From positions 11,656,001 to 11,720,000 of the forward strand of contig NC_062241.1 of assembly GCF_905475465.1 (NCBI RefSeq): DNA of 64,000 nucleotides, in the 5' to 3' direction. The position numbers were made by a program, and so were the translations under genes. A model generated the notes under the pieces. The model had not been told where the DNA came from and searched no databases. It saw only the letters and a list, made by a program, of their open reading frames with translations. This document shows, piece by piece, positions 34,712 through 47,900 of this stretch. This DNA is from Pieris napi. Lineage: Eukaryota; Arthropoda; Insecta; Lepidoptera; Pieridae. Each line of letters starts with the position of its first letter. Within the stretch, counting starts at the first letter, position 1.

Positions 34712-35352
34712 ATACTGTAAATGTTTACTTATTGTAAGGTTAGACAGCCGATTCCAACGAAATTTATTATTATATAGAATGTGCGCTGTAGTATGGTGCG
34801 GGAGACAGTTGCTTAATTTTTCTTTCAATTTGATTTTATTTGTAGACTAGAACATTCTGGCTGGGTTGAATTTAAGTTTCTACAGATATTAATGATTTAA
34901 TATATTACGAATGTGGTACAGCTGAAATACTAAGTTATAATTTGTAAAACTCGGCAACTTTCAAGAGTGAAACGAAACGTTACTAAAACTGTCACCCGGA
35001 CCATGCTAATTGCTACAGCGCACACAGTATAGTCTAGCGCTGAACAGATGAGTGAGATTCTGGAACTAGTTCTAAGTATGTAACGTGTTAAATTACGCGC
35101 CTACTTTGATAAAATTAATGTAAAGATAATTCTATTATATTCATAGATAAGGAACACAACGAACATCGACACCAATATTAATGTTTTTTAAATCTATATT
35201 TCGATTTTGATTAAATTTTACATAAGCAATTATGTATTTATTACAATTTGTTATAAATAAGGAGTTTTATTTTACCTTTAACATCTCGGGTCATGGTTCA
35301 TGGCTATAGCCTATATTTCAAGCAATTCACGTGTTTCAAGGTTTATAGGTTA
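34712..35352. other. Intergenic stretch, nothing recognised
   Basis: No supported exon, RNA gene or repeat on either strand. Confidence 0.45.
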
Positions 35353-35560
35353 CTAGCTGACCGGGCAAACGTCGTTTTGCCATGTATATTATTCATAATA
35401 AAAAAATAGGGGTGAAAGTTAGGGGTTGTATGTATTTTTAATGCTGTATCATAAAAAAATAAAAACAGAAAAAATATCTAAAAATAAAAAAATTAGGGGT
35501 TGACTATACGCTTAACATTTAGGGGGATGAAAAATAGATGTTGTCCGATTCTCTTCTTGT
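35353..35560 (+). mobile_element. Interspersed repeat D, 3'-truncated
   Basis: 'ctagctgaccgggcaaacgt', 'ataggggtgaaagtt' and 'agggggatgaaaaatagatg' as in 24553-24832; the copy stops after 'tgtccgattctc'. Confidence 0.65.
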
Positions 35561-36259
35561 CTATATAGACCAGAAATAGAACTTCGACTAGTGAGACTAT
35601 CTTTAATTACGGAGAACGAGGTTTAATTCAGTTTAAAATTCAGATTAATAGGATGGGAATACACTTTTTAGATGTTCAGAAGTGTCGTAGGAATATCGTC
35701 ATAGTTCATCGTAAAGTTGTTTAATATGTAATAGAATCACAAAACATGTCTTCAGCGAGAAAGCTGCTCCGAGCGTAAATTTCCTGGAATAAGCTAATTA
35801 CCATTATTTGTTATTAGCAAACATTTATTTGTGTTTCTACCCATAGGTTCTTAAGCTACTACCACTATTATCGAATCACTTATTAATTCGTATTGGGTTT
35901 TTATAACATGGACAAATTACATGACAAATCTCCTGAGAAGTCAAAAGGTAAGAAGGGCAGGGCAGGGCAGGCGATTGCCCGCGGGTCTTTTCGCCCAAAG
36001 GCGTAACTAAAAACGGCAACTTCTTTTGTCAATGGGAACTATCCACGGTATTTTTACTAGGTACAATATGTTGCTTGTTGTAAAAATGAATAAACATTAT
36101 TGTGACCAAACGGCTTAAAAGATATAATACAATGTCTATCGCTTAAGATCGTTGAGATAAAATTGATAGCAAATCCATTTCTAACAAAGGTGTTTCCCTG
36201 TGACCACATTTTGTGTGAGTTTCATCCATGCTTGAACTTGGGAAATATTTAAGTATCTA
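35561..36259. other. Intergenic stretch, nothing recognised
   Basis: A short 'gggcagggcagggcagg' run lies near 35957. I find no gene. Confidence 0.4.
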
Positions 36260-36575
36260 GTAGTTCAGTCCTACCTACGAGTTTCATTATCGGATGTCAA
36301 GGCAGAATATAAAATACCCTCCGCATAACCTCGACGTCCGTCGTTCCACATCTACGCGTTTCGTAAGGCAATTTTTGCCGCGCACCACCACTTTGTGGAA
36401 CCAGCTGCCCATTGAAGTATTTCAAATACTGTATTTCCGAACCACTTCGACTTAGGGTCGTTCAAGAAAAGAGCTTACAATGTCTTAAAATGCCGGCAAC
36501 GCACTTGCGAGCCTTTTAGCAATGTGTTCATGGGCGGCGGTTCACTTCAGGTCATCCTGTTACATTTAAAAAAAC
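36260..36575 (+). mobile_element. LINE 3' fragment (family A), best-preserved copy
   Basis: Reads on in one frame as HFDLGSFKKRAYNVLKCRQR then TCEPFSNVFMGGG, the C-terminus of a non-LTR ORF2, preceded by 'tttgtggaaccagctgccca'. It ends in an A-run. It is still 5'-truncated with upstream stops. Confidence 0.75.
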
Positions 36576-37727
36576 ATTAAACATTACAGCAGTGTCGACC
36601 TTTTCAGGTAGAAATAGTTGTTTTAATATTTATGAGTGTCTATGGTTCCTGAAATAAAACGGAATACATAGGCAAGAGCCAAATGAAAGACAGGAGGAAA
36701 TTTATATTTTATTAATTAGAAATAATAATGGCGTCGCCGTTCTATCACTGGATGTTCCAAGCCGTCTCAGTTGGTCTCAGCTAATTTTCTTGCTAAACTC
36801 AAATGACAGTTGACAGTTGATTTATGTTTATTAGAAATTTTATCACGATAGTGAAAATAAAATTGTTTTATCGGAACGAGAAATACAATATTTTAGGCAA
36901 ATATTAAAAAAAAACTGAAACATACATAAACATAAACAAAAAGTCAACTGTCATGAACGTTGTGTCAAATTAATAATTTAATCACTGACTTATCATTTTA
37001 ACGCGTGTACAAAGAACAGGTAATATCAATTAAGTAGCTATTTCTCTTAACATTTATATAGAAAATATCTCTTAGGTAACTTTTGCTGACAACACTTATG
37101 TGATAAAGTACTAATATTAGCATAAGCTTTACAAAAATATTTCTATGTTATTTTTAAAGTCAATCTGTAAGCCTGTGTTTTTTTTAATAATACCATCATT
37201 TCGTAATATCTACGCTTAAAACGAATTAAACAAAACAACTTATTGAAAAGGCGTTAAAAATCTGGTAGTTACAACAAAAATTTCTCGTATAAAAGAGAAT
37301 GGTAGATCTCTCTCTCTCTCTCCATATCCAAAAAGTAGTCAAATTTGACTGTTTAGTGTTTACTGATTTTCAAAGATATCGTAAATTGTAGATAATCATT
37401 CGATAATTACGCGGCTTTATTATTTTTTTCTTGTAAAAGCAAATATTAGCGTTTGTTATATATAATCAAAATTCAATGTCAAATATCATTTCTTAAACTT
37501 AGGTGGTCTGGATACATTTCTTGCCTATCAACAAAAACTTATACATATTTAAAAAAAAGAGCCCACATCATAAGGGTTATTGATAAGCTTTCTAAAGTAA
37601 TTAAAAATGTCAAAAGTAGCCGCCTTTAGATTGCCAAATTATTCTTGACAGCCTGTGTTTATGTCAAATTATATTTATTAGCGCATTTCACTTCGATACT
37701 TTATTAGAATTTTCAGTTTTCAATGTT
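36576..37727. other. Intergenic stretch with a weak inverted repeat
   Basis: 'atgacagttgac' at about 36804 and 'gtcaactgtcat' near 36943 flank about 130 bases and could be the ends of a small element. A (CT)n run lies at about 37308-37322. No gene. Confidence 0.4.
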
Positions 37728-37858
37728 TTTTTTTTTTTTTTTATAAAACAGGGGGCAAACGGGCAGGAGGCTCACCTAATGTTAAGTGATACCGCCGCCC
37801 ATGGACACTCTCAATGCCAGAGGGCTCGCGAGTGCGTTGCCGGCCTTTCAGGAATTGT
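37728..37858 (-). mobile_element. LINE 3' fragment (family A)
   Basis: Opens with a long T-run (poly(A) on minus), then 'gggcaggaggctcaccta', 'taccgccgcccatggacac', 'gcgttgccggcctttc'. The long A-tail suggests a rather recent insertion. Confidence 0.8.
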
Positions 37859-38927
37859 TTAGACTAAAGGACAGATTAACGTGAAAATGTTTCTTAAAAC
37901 TTACAAAACAATACATCATTTGACAGATGACAGACAGAAGACTTATGAGACTTATGAGGTGTCAATGTCATTCTTGTTTATCTCTAAATTTTACAGCTGT
38001 CATGTGAGCTCTCCCATTTGTCATTTTTAGTCTATGTATAATATATTAAAAAACACCAACAATTATTAATAATTGCTTAAAGCATTACAACGTTTTATAA
38101 ATGTTTAAGAAAAAAAACATCTTAAATATGAGATTTATACTCTGCCGAGTGCCGAGTACTTGTTTAATCACATTTACGACTTAAGTAAAATAACGTATTT
38201 TTTTTGTTTTATGAAATTACTTAAATTTACTTTGGCTGTTGATGGAGCCGCTGCTCTTTCCTGTAAATAAGTTTGTATCATATTAGTCTAGTGTCGATGG
38301 TTATTGGCAGAATATAAAGGATTTTTGTATGAAAACCTTGATCAGCGCTGTGGTCGTAATTGGAACTACATATATGAAAACACGGAACATCGAATCGCAA
38401 TTATTGTTTGTCCGCTATGGACTCCTAAACTACTGAACCGATATGAATCAAATTTGCACACCGTGTGCAGTTTGATCTAACTTAAAAGATAGGATAGCTT
38501 ACACCTCAATTTATACCCAAAATATTATTTATTTGACGGTCACAATATGACGGCTAACAGATGGCGCTGTCTTAAAAGTAGCAACGTTTCACATAAGCTA
38601 CAATTTAATGGCATAAGCACCAAAAAAGCATGGTGGTCCCCATTGACTGGTGTTCTCTTACCGTTTCCCTTGAATAGTTTACTACTATGTAATATAAAAT
38701 AAATAAAAAATGTGTGCGTGTACTAGGTGTACACACGTAAGAAGTGAAACTTCTTTATGACCTCATTTTTCGAAAAATGATCTACTATATGCAACTTTAC
38801 AGAAATTGGTTAAATCAAGTTAAATTAGATAAAGTTTAACAAAAGGCTTTTATTATCATAGACATTAATACAAATACAATTATTTCATTTTAACTTATTA
38901 CTGTACTACTATGTAGTACTAAGATTA
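37859..38927. other. Spacer 3' of maelstrom with a retroelement-like repeat
   Basis: 38345-38600 ('gtttgtccgctatggactcc', 'aactactgaaccgatatgaa', 'aacagatggcgctgtc') resembles a LINE 3' UTR block common in insects. A TTTATT at about 38846-38851 could be the maelstrom poly(A) signal on the minus strand. Confidence 0.4.
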
Positions 38928-41900
38928 TTACAGAATTTCATTAATTGTAATAGAATTATTAGTATTACTATCATTGTTATCGTTATTATATATTTTTGTT
39001 ACTAATGGCTTCGAATCTCTTCGGATCAACCGTGGTAGGGACAAGAAAAAGATGGCGCGTAACCGAAAAATGTGACAAATGTGTGTAAATTTTTTTCCAA
39101 CGCCGATAAAGAAGTTTGACTTCAAAAAGCAACATGGCGCGTAACCGCCATGAGACTTAGAGAGAGGGAAAAAGGAAGATAATATGTAAGGAATTTAACT
39201 GTCATTAAAATATTAAAAGTGTCGATAATTCATACAAATTACAAATTTAATTTTGTTGAATGTATTTCTTCGATAATAAAAACACGTGGCATTTTACGAG
39301 CCTCTCCCTTTTCATCAAAAACGCTGCAAATCTTCGTGACACTAATATTATTATTATTGCGTTTCATCTGTAAAAATATTACATATATAAAAATATTTTG
39401 AATACTCACCACGACCCATTGATCTCGATAGAGAAGGAAAGTTTTCATCCAAATCAGGTGCAATTTGCAGTGCGTATTCTGTTGATTGAAATTATTTTCA
39501 TAAAAAACTTTCTAAATAAAAATGCTTCGCAACTCTAAGGCCGGCTCCACACGTTGGCAATATTGGCCCCAACGCTATTCGTCCAACGTGTGGATCTAGA
39601 AAATGGCATTGGTCCCAACGTTGGGGCGAGTGTTGGTAGTTGGCCGGCTCGTGTCGATTTCATTAAAGGAATCTGCGCCAACGCTCGCGATCTGTCCACA
39701 CGTTGGCGCTTTGCTCAGTTTTGTTGCAACACGCAGCGAGTGCGTACGTCGAGCGAGAATGGCTTCCTCATCCACAAAATCGCCACCGGCATGGACAAAT
39801 GAAAAAGAAATAGAATTTATTGAACTTTATCAAGCACATCCAATAATATGAGACGCAACTCGAAAGGATCATAAAAATAATTTCTCAGTAACAAATATAA
39901 ATGTATCATTACATACTATAAACGCGCTCAGAGCAGTTTCGATTTCTGTATCGGACATCTTCACATTGGCCCTGACGGGACAGAACTAGTTTATTAGCCA
40001 ACGTGTGTACGCCTCACCGAGTTTGCAGTCCAACGTTGGTACGAGCGTTGGGACCCATGTGGAGCCGGCGTTACAAATTCTACTATCGCATAATTTTATG
40101 ATTTATTAGTAATTTTGTATAAAATAAACAAATAATAGAAATACTTACGTATATCAACAGGTCTACGTAACGGCGTCATGACGCGTTTGTTTTGTGCTGA
40201 AAACAAATTTTAATATAAAATAAAGCTAATTACCTATTACCATACGTATTAGACGAAATGGAGTCAGACTCGAATATAGGACTTTTTATATAGAAACGGG
40301 AAGTAGGCTCAACTGATAGGCCATCCCGCTCATTGACACTCACAATGACAGAGGGTTCGCGAGTGCACTGCCGGCCTTTTAAGAATTAGTTCGCTCTATT
40401 AGTATTATAAGTCGAAAATATAGAACACAATGTATATATTTTTTTAAGAACACTTACAGAGTACAGATGTATTGGCACTGCTTGATGCAGTTGCAGGTGC
40501 AGGTGTAGATGCTTGCGAACTACAGCTTATCGACAGGGCACCCATTTTCGCCTGTCAAATTTTAAATCGCATTTTATATATAATAAAAGTAACATCACTT
40601 TTTGGAACGAAGTTCCTTATCGCGCGTTGTGAAAGGGGGCTAGACGGAAAAAATTCTTACGAAAAGTTGTCACGACACTTTTTTTGTCTATTGTAATACA
40701 CCGGTTCTCGTCCGATCACCGAAGTTAAGCAACGTCGGGCGAGGTCAGTACTTGGATGGGTGACCGCCTGAGAACACCTCGTGATGTTGGCTTTTTTTTT
40801 TTTTTTCGTCGTAAGATTGGTGTCGAGAAAATCTATCATACTGTTATGATACCAATTAACATATAAATTAATCGAAAGGAATTTCGTTCCATCCGGGTGT
40901 CCCTTGACACCTCTAAAGTTTTTTTAATTACAGTATAAACTCTTTATAACTAATTTCAAGGAACCGAGCATTTTTCGTCTTTATAGAATGTTTTCGTTAT
41001 ATGCAGGGAAGAGAAAAAACACCAAATTTAAACAATTACAATAATTTATATATATGTCAGGAAAACATATTTTCCTATAAAAACTCTTTTTATTTATTTT
41101 TTTCTTCTTTGCCGTCAGATCGACGATGTTTAATTTGTCACTTGACATAATAGATGTAAGATGTTTTAATTTTATTATTTTATTTTATAAAACATAGTCT
41201 TTAAATGTAGTTTCTTTTGTATTCACAGAGAAACTCAGTTGCGCCTTATTTATTCCCAGTACTCGTATAAGCGATTGATACCATTATATATATATAGATA
41301 TATATAATATGGTGCGTTTAGTAACTGAGACCAAAATTTCCTACAGGCAATGTAATCTAAGAATAATGGCACACCTGTAATACAATTAACAATAACAAAG
41401 GCGAGAAGGCTGTTTATGAGGCTCAGGTGTCTTTCTTAGAAATTTCGGCACCTCAATAGGTTAGTTTTGTAAGTTGATTAAAAAAACAATTACACTCGTA
41501 TGTTGTTAATATCTAATTATGAAAATATTTCTTCAAAATTATATATAAATATATATATATTTGACGACTCATTGGTCTAGTGGTTAGTACCCCTGACTGC
41601 GAATCCATGGGTCCCGGGTTCGATCCCCGGCTGAGACGAACATCGATGTGATGAGCATTTGGTGTTGTGCTTAGGTCTTGGGTGTTTAAATATGTATTTA
41701 TATGTATATCTATCTATAATATGTATGTATATCCGTTGTCTAGTATCCATAACACAATCTTCACCAGCTTAGCATGGGACTAGGTCAATTGGTGTGAATT
41801 GTCTTTAAAAAAAAAAATAATAATAGAGGATGGCTGTTGCATTAAAAAGAGTGAATTAATGTATGGGTTTTGTGTTAAACCAAACAAATTTAACTCATTT

Positions 41901-44900
41901 TTACGAATGACGTTATAAAGACTGTATGAAAATAAATCGGTCTGGAACCTGTTTGTTTTCTCTCTTTTCATCGCAGCATTAACACAATTTGACAGAAAGA
42001 GACTGTAGTCAAAGTGCAATAAAACTATTTTTATAAATTACTATACGGTCTTTCGTATTCATTATGCTGAATAACTCTCACAGTCTCTTTATTTACTCCA
42101 CATATATGAGATTTCTAGACAACTGTTCGATTTTTTTTCTATTATACAAACCTTAGAGATTTCGCACAGATTGATAATGTAAAAAATTGTCTTGTCTATG
42201 ACGAGGTAAAGCAAATCCAAGCCGTCGTCTTTTGTTTATTCATTTAAATTCCAAAAAAATCGGCAAGTTTCAGTTTAAAAGTGTTTTTCGTAAGACCACT
42301 CTTTTAAAGTACTAAAAAGTTTTTATTTTTATTTCTCTATACACAATTTTTCGCTATGACTGAATGAGGGAAACCGCGAACCGTTGCTAGTTAAATATAA
42401 GAATAAGAATAACATTTCGATCTGAAGGGAAAATCAAAAGACTATTTGCTTATACATTATAATACATTATAATATTATAATTAGGGATACTTACAACCGT
42501 AGATATAGGATCAAATTGTCTCTTCTCTTTCATTTCCATTATTGCCTGAAATTAAATTATATGAAAAATTACTTTTTACACTACAATAACATAATATAGT
42601 ATGATGATCTATTAATGTATGTTTGTACATAATGTGTTTTTATTATGTAAAAAATTATCCTAACCAAAGTCATATCGAGATGGTCTTTTTTTAATCAGCT
42701 ATATTGCCGATATACTCATGATTAAATATTTCTTTATGTAAAAAAAGGAGGCAAACACTAAACAAAAACAAGACTGAGAGCTCGCAAGTGCGGTTCCGGC
42801 TTTTAAAATACTTATTAACATGTACATATTTGAAAAATAAGTTTTTTTTATTGATTTAAAAAATGAGTTTTTTTTTTAGTAAACTCAAACTCAAAATAAC
42901 TTTATTCATATAGGTAACCAAGTACCTTTATGAACGTCAACAGAAAAGTTGTTAAATTGATTCTAAATTTTCATTTACTACCAGTTCGCAAGTCAAGAGC
43001 GTAGAGCGGGCAAGAAGATCTGGCAAGAAACTCTACGCCACTTCAAATCATTTAAATAAATTACAAATAATTTAAGCTTCATTCTTACAACAACTCTCAT
43101 CTGAAAGATACGTAGTGTATATATAGATAGGTAACAAAAAATAAATCAGTGGCGCTACAACCTCTTTAGGTCAGGGCCTCAGATTTCTGAATCTGTTTCA
43201 TGATAATTTTTAAATCTAATAGGCAAGTAGGTGATCAGCCTCCAGTAACACACGCTGTCAACTTTTAGGGTCTAAGACATAGCGGTTTCCTCACGATGTT
43301 TTCCTTCACCATTCGAGCAAATGTTAAATGCGCACATAGTAAGTCCATTGGTGCACAGCCGGGGATCGAACCTACGACCTCAGGGATGAGAGTCGCACGC
43401 TGAAGCCACAAAGCCAACACTGCTCATATAGATAGTAAAATATATTACATACTTATATTAAATTAATTAATTTCTTTATATGGACATTCCATATAAACAA
43501 ATCCTTCCAAAAAAATAACTTACTTCCAAATCTACATCAGCCGGTAAATGCTTTCCCAGTTTGAGCTGAATGGCGAACCCATAGCAGCAATGGTCCATTA
43601 TGGTGAACGCTTGACGTGTCACACGCGACTTCGAACATTCTGGGGTCATATCTATACTGTTGTGGTGCTAAAAACATACATTCCCTTATCGTCTATTAAA
43701 GATTGCAAAATACACTAAATACATTAAATTTCTTTATGTGCCTTGTACTGTTGAGAGAATTTGTTTATACAGAATATAAGATTTATTTATTCACACTTCG
43801 TTACATTTATACAAAATAAATAACATAATATATAAAAAATTTAAGGGATGCAACAGGCGGCCTTATCGCTTGCAAGCGATCTCTTCCAGGCAACCCTAGT
43901 AAGGAAAAAACTAAAAAAGATATATGATGGATATAGTGCAAGAACTGCATAACCAAATCTTATAAAAAAATATTAATATTAATCTAAAATAACAAAAAAA
44001 AATATTAATAAACTTTTACTCAATGTTTATAAGGAGCTGCAAACGTTACACCATGTTCCACATGACACATCTTAATTAATTAATAATAATAAAATAAAAA
44101 CAAAGATTTGTCCTCTATCAGCAGGAGGCATGGTCAAATAGGAGCACGCACTTACATTCTTGTGGGAACAACACGCAAATACATCGAAACAACTAACATC
44201 ACCCGCATACACGAATTCAAGTCCGACCAGTCACCACAAGCAGCACCCGTTCACGAGTATCGTGACCCGAGTATCACGAGGCCAGTCATCGGCCGCCATA
44301 GTTAAGGGAGAGAGTCTAAATACTTACATCGCATCCGATTTGCGGTGTGTACAAGAACAAATCCTTCTTCAACATACTCAATGCAATGGCCTCTGTTGGA
44401 ATTTGTTTCTTGAATGTTTCATGGACATTTGCTAAGTGGTATAATAAAGTGTCCAATCGGTACACACGGAAGATCGATTCCACTTCCCCTGTTTAAACAA
44501 TTATAAATATATCGCACAGCATATCATAACAGTATAGTAGATTATACAACTGTCATATAATACCTAATTATATGCAGTTGCATACAGTACTTTATTTAAT
44601 CTCATAGCTACAGGTTTCCAAGTCATAAAGTCTTGGTAACATTTGTCGTACGCTTTTCTTGATTTTTCTGGCAAAAGACTATTCGTCAGTTTCGTAGCTG
44701 TTTCTAGAATGTCAATTTTCATCGGTATCGTCGGTGTTGCTTGACATTTTTGCTACTAAAGTTTTATCCAACAAAATATTACTCAAATTCGTATGTACGA
44801 AATAGCGCCAAAATGGAAATAGTCTGTTATTGGTCTATTGGCTCTGAACCAGCGCTCACTACAAATAATGTGTTATGTGTACTTAAATTGAATTGAAACC

Positions 44901-47900
44901 TCCTTGTTCAGGACACATTAATAAATAATAAAAAAAATATTTTAAAGCATTGTTTTGTTAGGAGAATAATGCTTAAATTTAATATTTAATTTTCTTAAGG
45001 GGGCGTCCATAAATTACGTGAGGTGTTTAAGGGGCGGAGGGGGTCGAGTCAAATCTCATTTAATCTTACGATGGAGAGAGGGGGGGTCTCGGCAAATATC
45101 ACGCAATTTTTTTTCTGATTGAAAAAAATATATAGGAAAACGGTTGACCCTAAAGGCCATCTCTGCAAGTTCCCGCTAACTCCATACCTAAACTCTCAAC
45201 ATTTCACTTATTTTGTTTTAGTCGTAAATAAAAGCACGAAGCAATTTTTTTTTCTTTTTACAATAACAATCCAACGCGTTTACGTAAGAAACCCAAATTT
45301 TGAAAAATCTCACGTGAGATTGGGGGTTGGGGGAGGGGGTTGAATAAAATCTCACGACATCTCACCAGGGGGGGAGGGAGGTACAGATAATTTTAAAAAA
45401 CACCTCACGTAATTTATGGACGCCCCCTAAGAAGTATGTAAATAAAAAATGCCAATAAAGGTCTGTAATTAATTTCATAATTAGAATATTACCGAATGAG
45501 ATTATATAAAGTTAATTCTTCTGTTATTAATATATTTTAGGAGTTATGATATAGATTTGGCTCCAAATTGCAGTTTGGTTTAGAGAAAATAATAATATCA
45601 GCTTGGTAGGCTCCAACAGCTGTTGACTTTTAAAATTATTAATATATAATATTAATTAATTTTAATGTAATAGACGCAGACAATTGCAACAAACTTCTTT
45701 AGGTGCATGAAGGTAAAATTTTACGGATGAAACGCAATATTAATATTAGCATCTCGAAGATGTGCAGCGTTTTTGTCAAAGAAAAGGGAAAGAGCGATTG
45801 AGAGAGAGTGAGAAAGTGCGAACATAGCATGAAACAAATCATTAGCATGTATACAGTGTGAATATAGATATACAAATACTTGGAGTGATCATATACTGGT
45901 ACATGATCATCTATTGGGGCTTTTACCTTAGTAATAATTAATTTACAAAGAAGTTTCACTTCTGACATGTGTACTGTTTTTTTCTTCTATTTAATAGTAT
46001 ATTAATTTCTTACCAGCCTGTCTACACATTTGAGACAAAAAATTTGAGACAATAGGCACTTTATCAGGCATCACAAATATTGGAGGCAAAACATCAACAC
46101 TCGGGTTGCTCTTCTTAAGGTATTCAATGATATTGGCAAGAATTTGCATGTAATTACTCGGTTTCTTTGTCTCATCTGGTATTTCTAATCCAAATTCTTT
46201 AGAGCCAAGTTTAACATCATATGCATAGCCCATTGGAATTCCACCTGCAAATATACAAAATTTTAAGTAAAAATTGATTACATAAGAATAATTTTTTATT
46301 ACATGTTTTCTCAATATACTTAAGTGTGAATCATCAACTATTGTTTTTTCTTAAAAAGTTACATATAAAATAAAATTAGACTATGAGCGGTCTTAAAGCT
46401 AAGAAAAAGCTGAATAAAATAATAAAAATACTATACTAAAATCTAAATAATATATCTAATTAATACTTAATATATATTTTTTGGTAATATGAATTTCCAC
46501 TAAAGTCTAATATTAGTTGCTGCTATAAGATTCATCTATTAACTCAACAAAAATCCCATGAATCTAGTTTTTAATCTGCCTAAAAAAAGAAGAAAAAATG
46601 TATCTACTTCTAAACAATTATTCTTATTTTTAACTTTTAATTTAATTTACATTTTTATTAATTTTACTATACACCTTTACACAAGACTTCATTATGTACA
46701 CTGGTAACTTTTATTATTATTTTTTTTCTACTAAGTAATAAATACATTCCTTTTCTTTCTTTTTTTGCGACTAAGGCACAAACTAGGTCTCTGGCAGAAT
46801 GACCAGCGCTAATGCTAATGCTGAGCCAGGGCATATTGCAGCCACAGCACACTTGAAACAAACTTTTGATATCTCTCATTTTAGTTTTTTCTTTTATTAT
46901 TGTTATTTTATGTCTAAATGGTGAATGTTGATTTTAAGTAATTAGGGGTGCTTTATTATAACAGACTAGCAAACTCGGCGAACTCCATTTCGCCACCAGA
47001 TGGCTTCGTTTTATGTAACATTTCGTTTGATGATCCCGCTTTTCTGTTGAAATTTTTCCTGAATTTTCTTTGCTACCTACCTACCTACCTAACCTCACGG
47101 AGCCCGAGACCTTTCCAACGAATGCAAAACCGTGGAAATCGGTTCGTGCGTTCTGGAGTTATAGCATCAGGAAGGAAAACCCAACTTATTTTTATAAAGT
47201 AGATTATCTTTTATAGTAGCTGATGTGGAATTTCTTTAATAAATAACCTTTGATTGAAATGGTGTATTAGGACTATAGTACTTTACCAAAGATTTTAATA
47301 TTCTTTTATTAACCTTTGGACTTACCAGGATTAATGATCTCGTGGTATACTTCATCTAAGCCATCCTGTAGAGTGAACCTTAACATTGTGCTTTCTCCAA
47401 TTAAATAGTCATCCTTTATTTTGCAATAATAATTCACATCCATGAGATAAATATCTATGTTGGGTGTACCTACAAAATATGTACAATAAAGTAAAACATA
47501 CTACCTACATATATATATAAATGTATAACTAGTTTGTTCATATTTAACAATAAAGGCCTAAATAACCATTTACTACCAATAAAATATTAAACAGCAGTAA
47601 CATTAAAAGCATAACTGACAAAGCTTTGGTTTGGTTCTTTATACAAAGAAAAAATCAAACCAGTGTAGTAAAACTTATTTAATAAAATAATTATTCTTTA
47701 TTTTATTTTAAATACAAACCTAATACTATTGTCAAATGTTACAAGCTATAAACTTACTTACTACTTCTGCTGACACTCAGGACCTAAATTTAAAGAGATT
47801 TAACAATTACTTACCACCAGAAATCTTGTTAATTGCCACGAGATTGCTTATATCTTGTTTTTCATATTCTTCAGCTTGTTTTTGCTCTTGTTCGTGTCTG

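Noticed and set aside
36804..36955. Inverted repeat atgacagttgac / gtcaactgtcat as a transposon
   Set aside because: The arms are only about 12 bases with a looser AT-rich extension and no target duplication, so chance cannot be excluded.
37308..37322. CT-rich repeat and other short tandem runs (about 15860, 47074, 61498) as possible CRISPR or satellite arrays
   Set aside because: They are simple microsatellites without spacers; CRISPR arrays are not expected in an insect nuclear genome.
41284..41320. TA-rich palindrome (ccattatatatatatag...atataatatgg)
   Set aside because: A hairpin of pure TA repeats is expected from microsatellite DNA and needs no special function.
41562..41640. tRNA gene (A box, B box, tRNA-like fold)
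   Set aside because: The tRNA-like head continues into a SINE body and A-rich tail and recurs at 29637-29872, so it is a SINE head, not a tRNA gene. The same applies to all SINE A heads.
44108..44435. Two overlapping plus-strand ORFs near maelstrom exon 5
   Set aside because: They are antisense to a conserved Maelstrom exon and show no domain.
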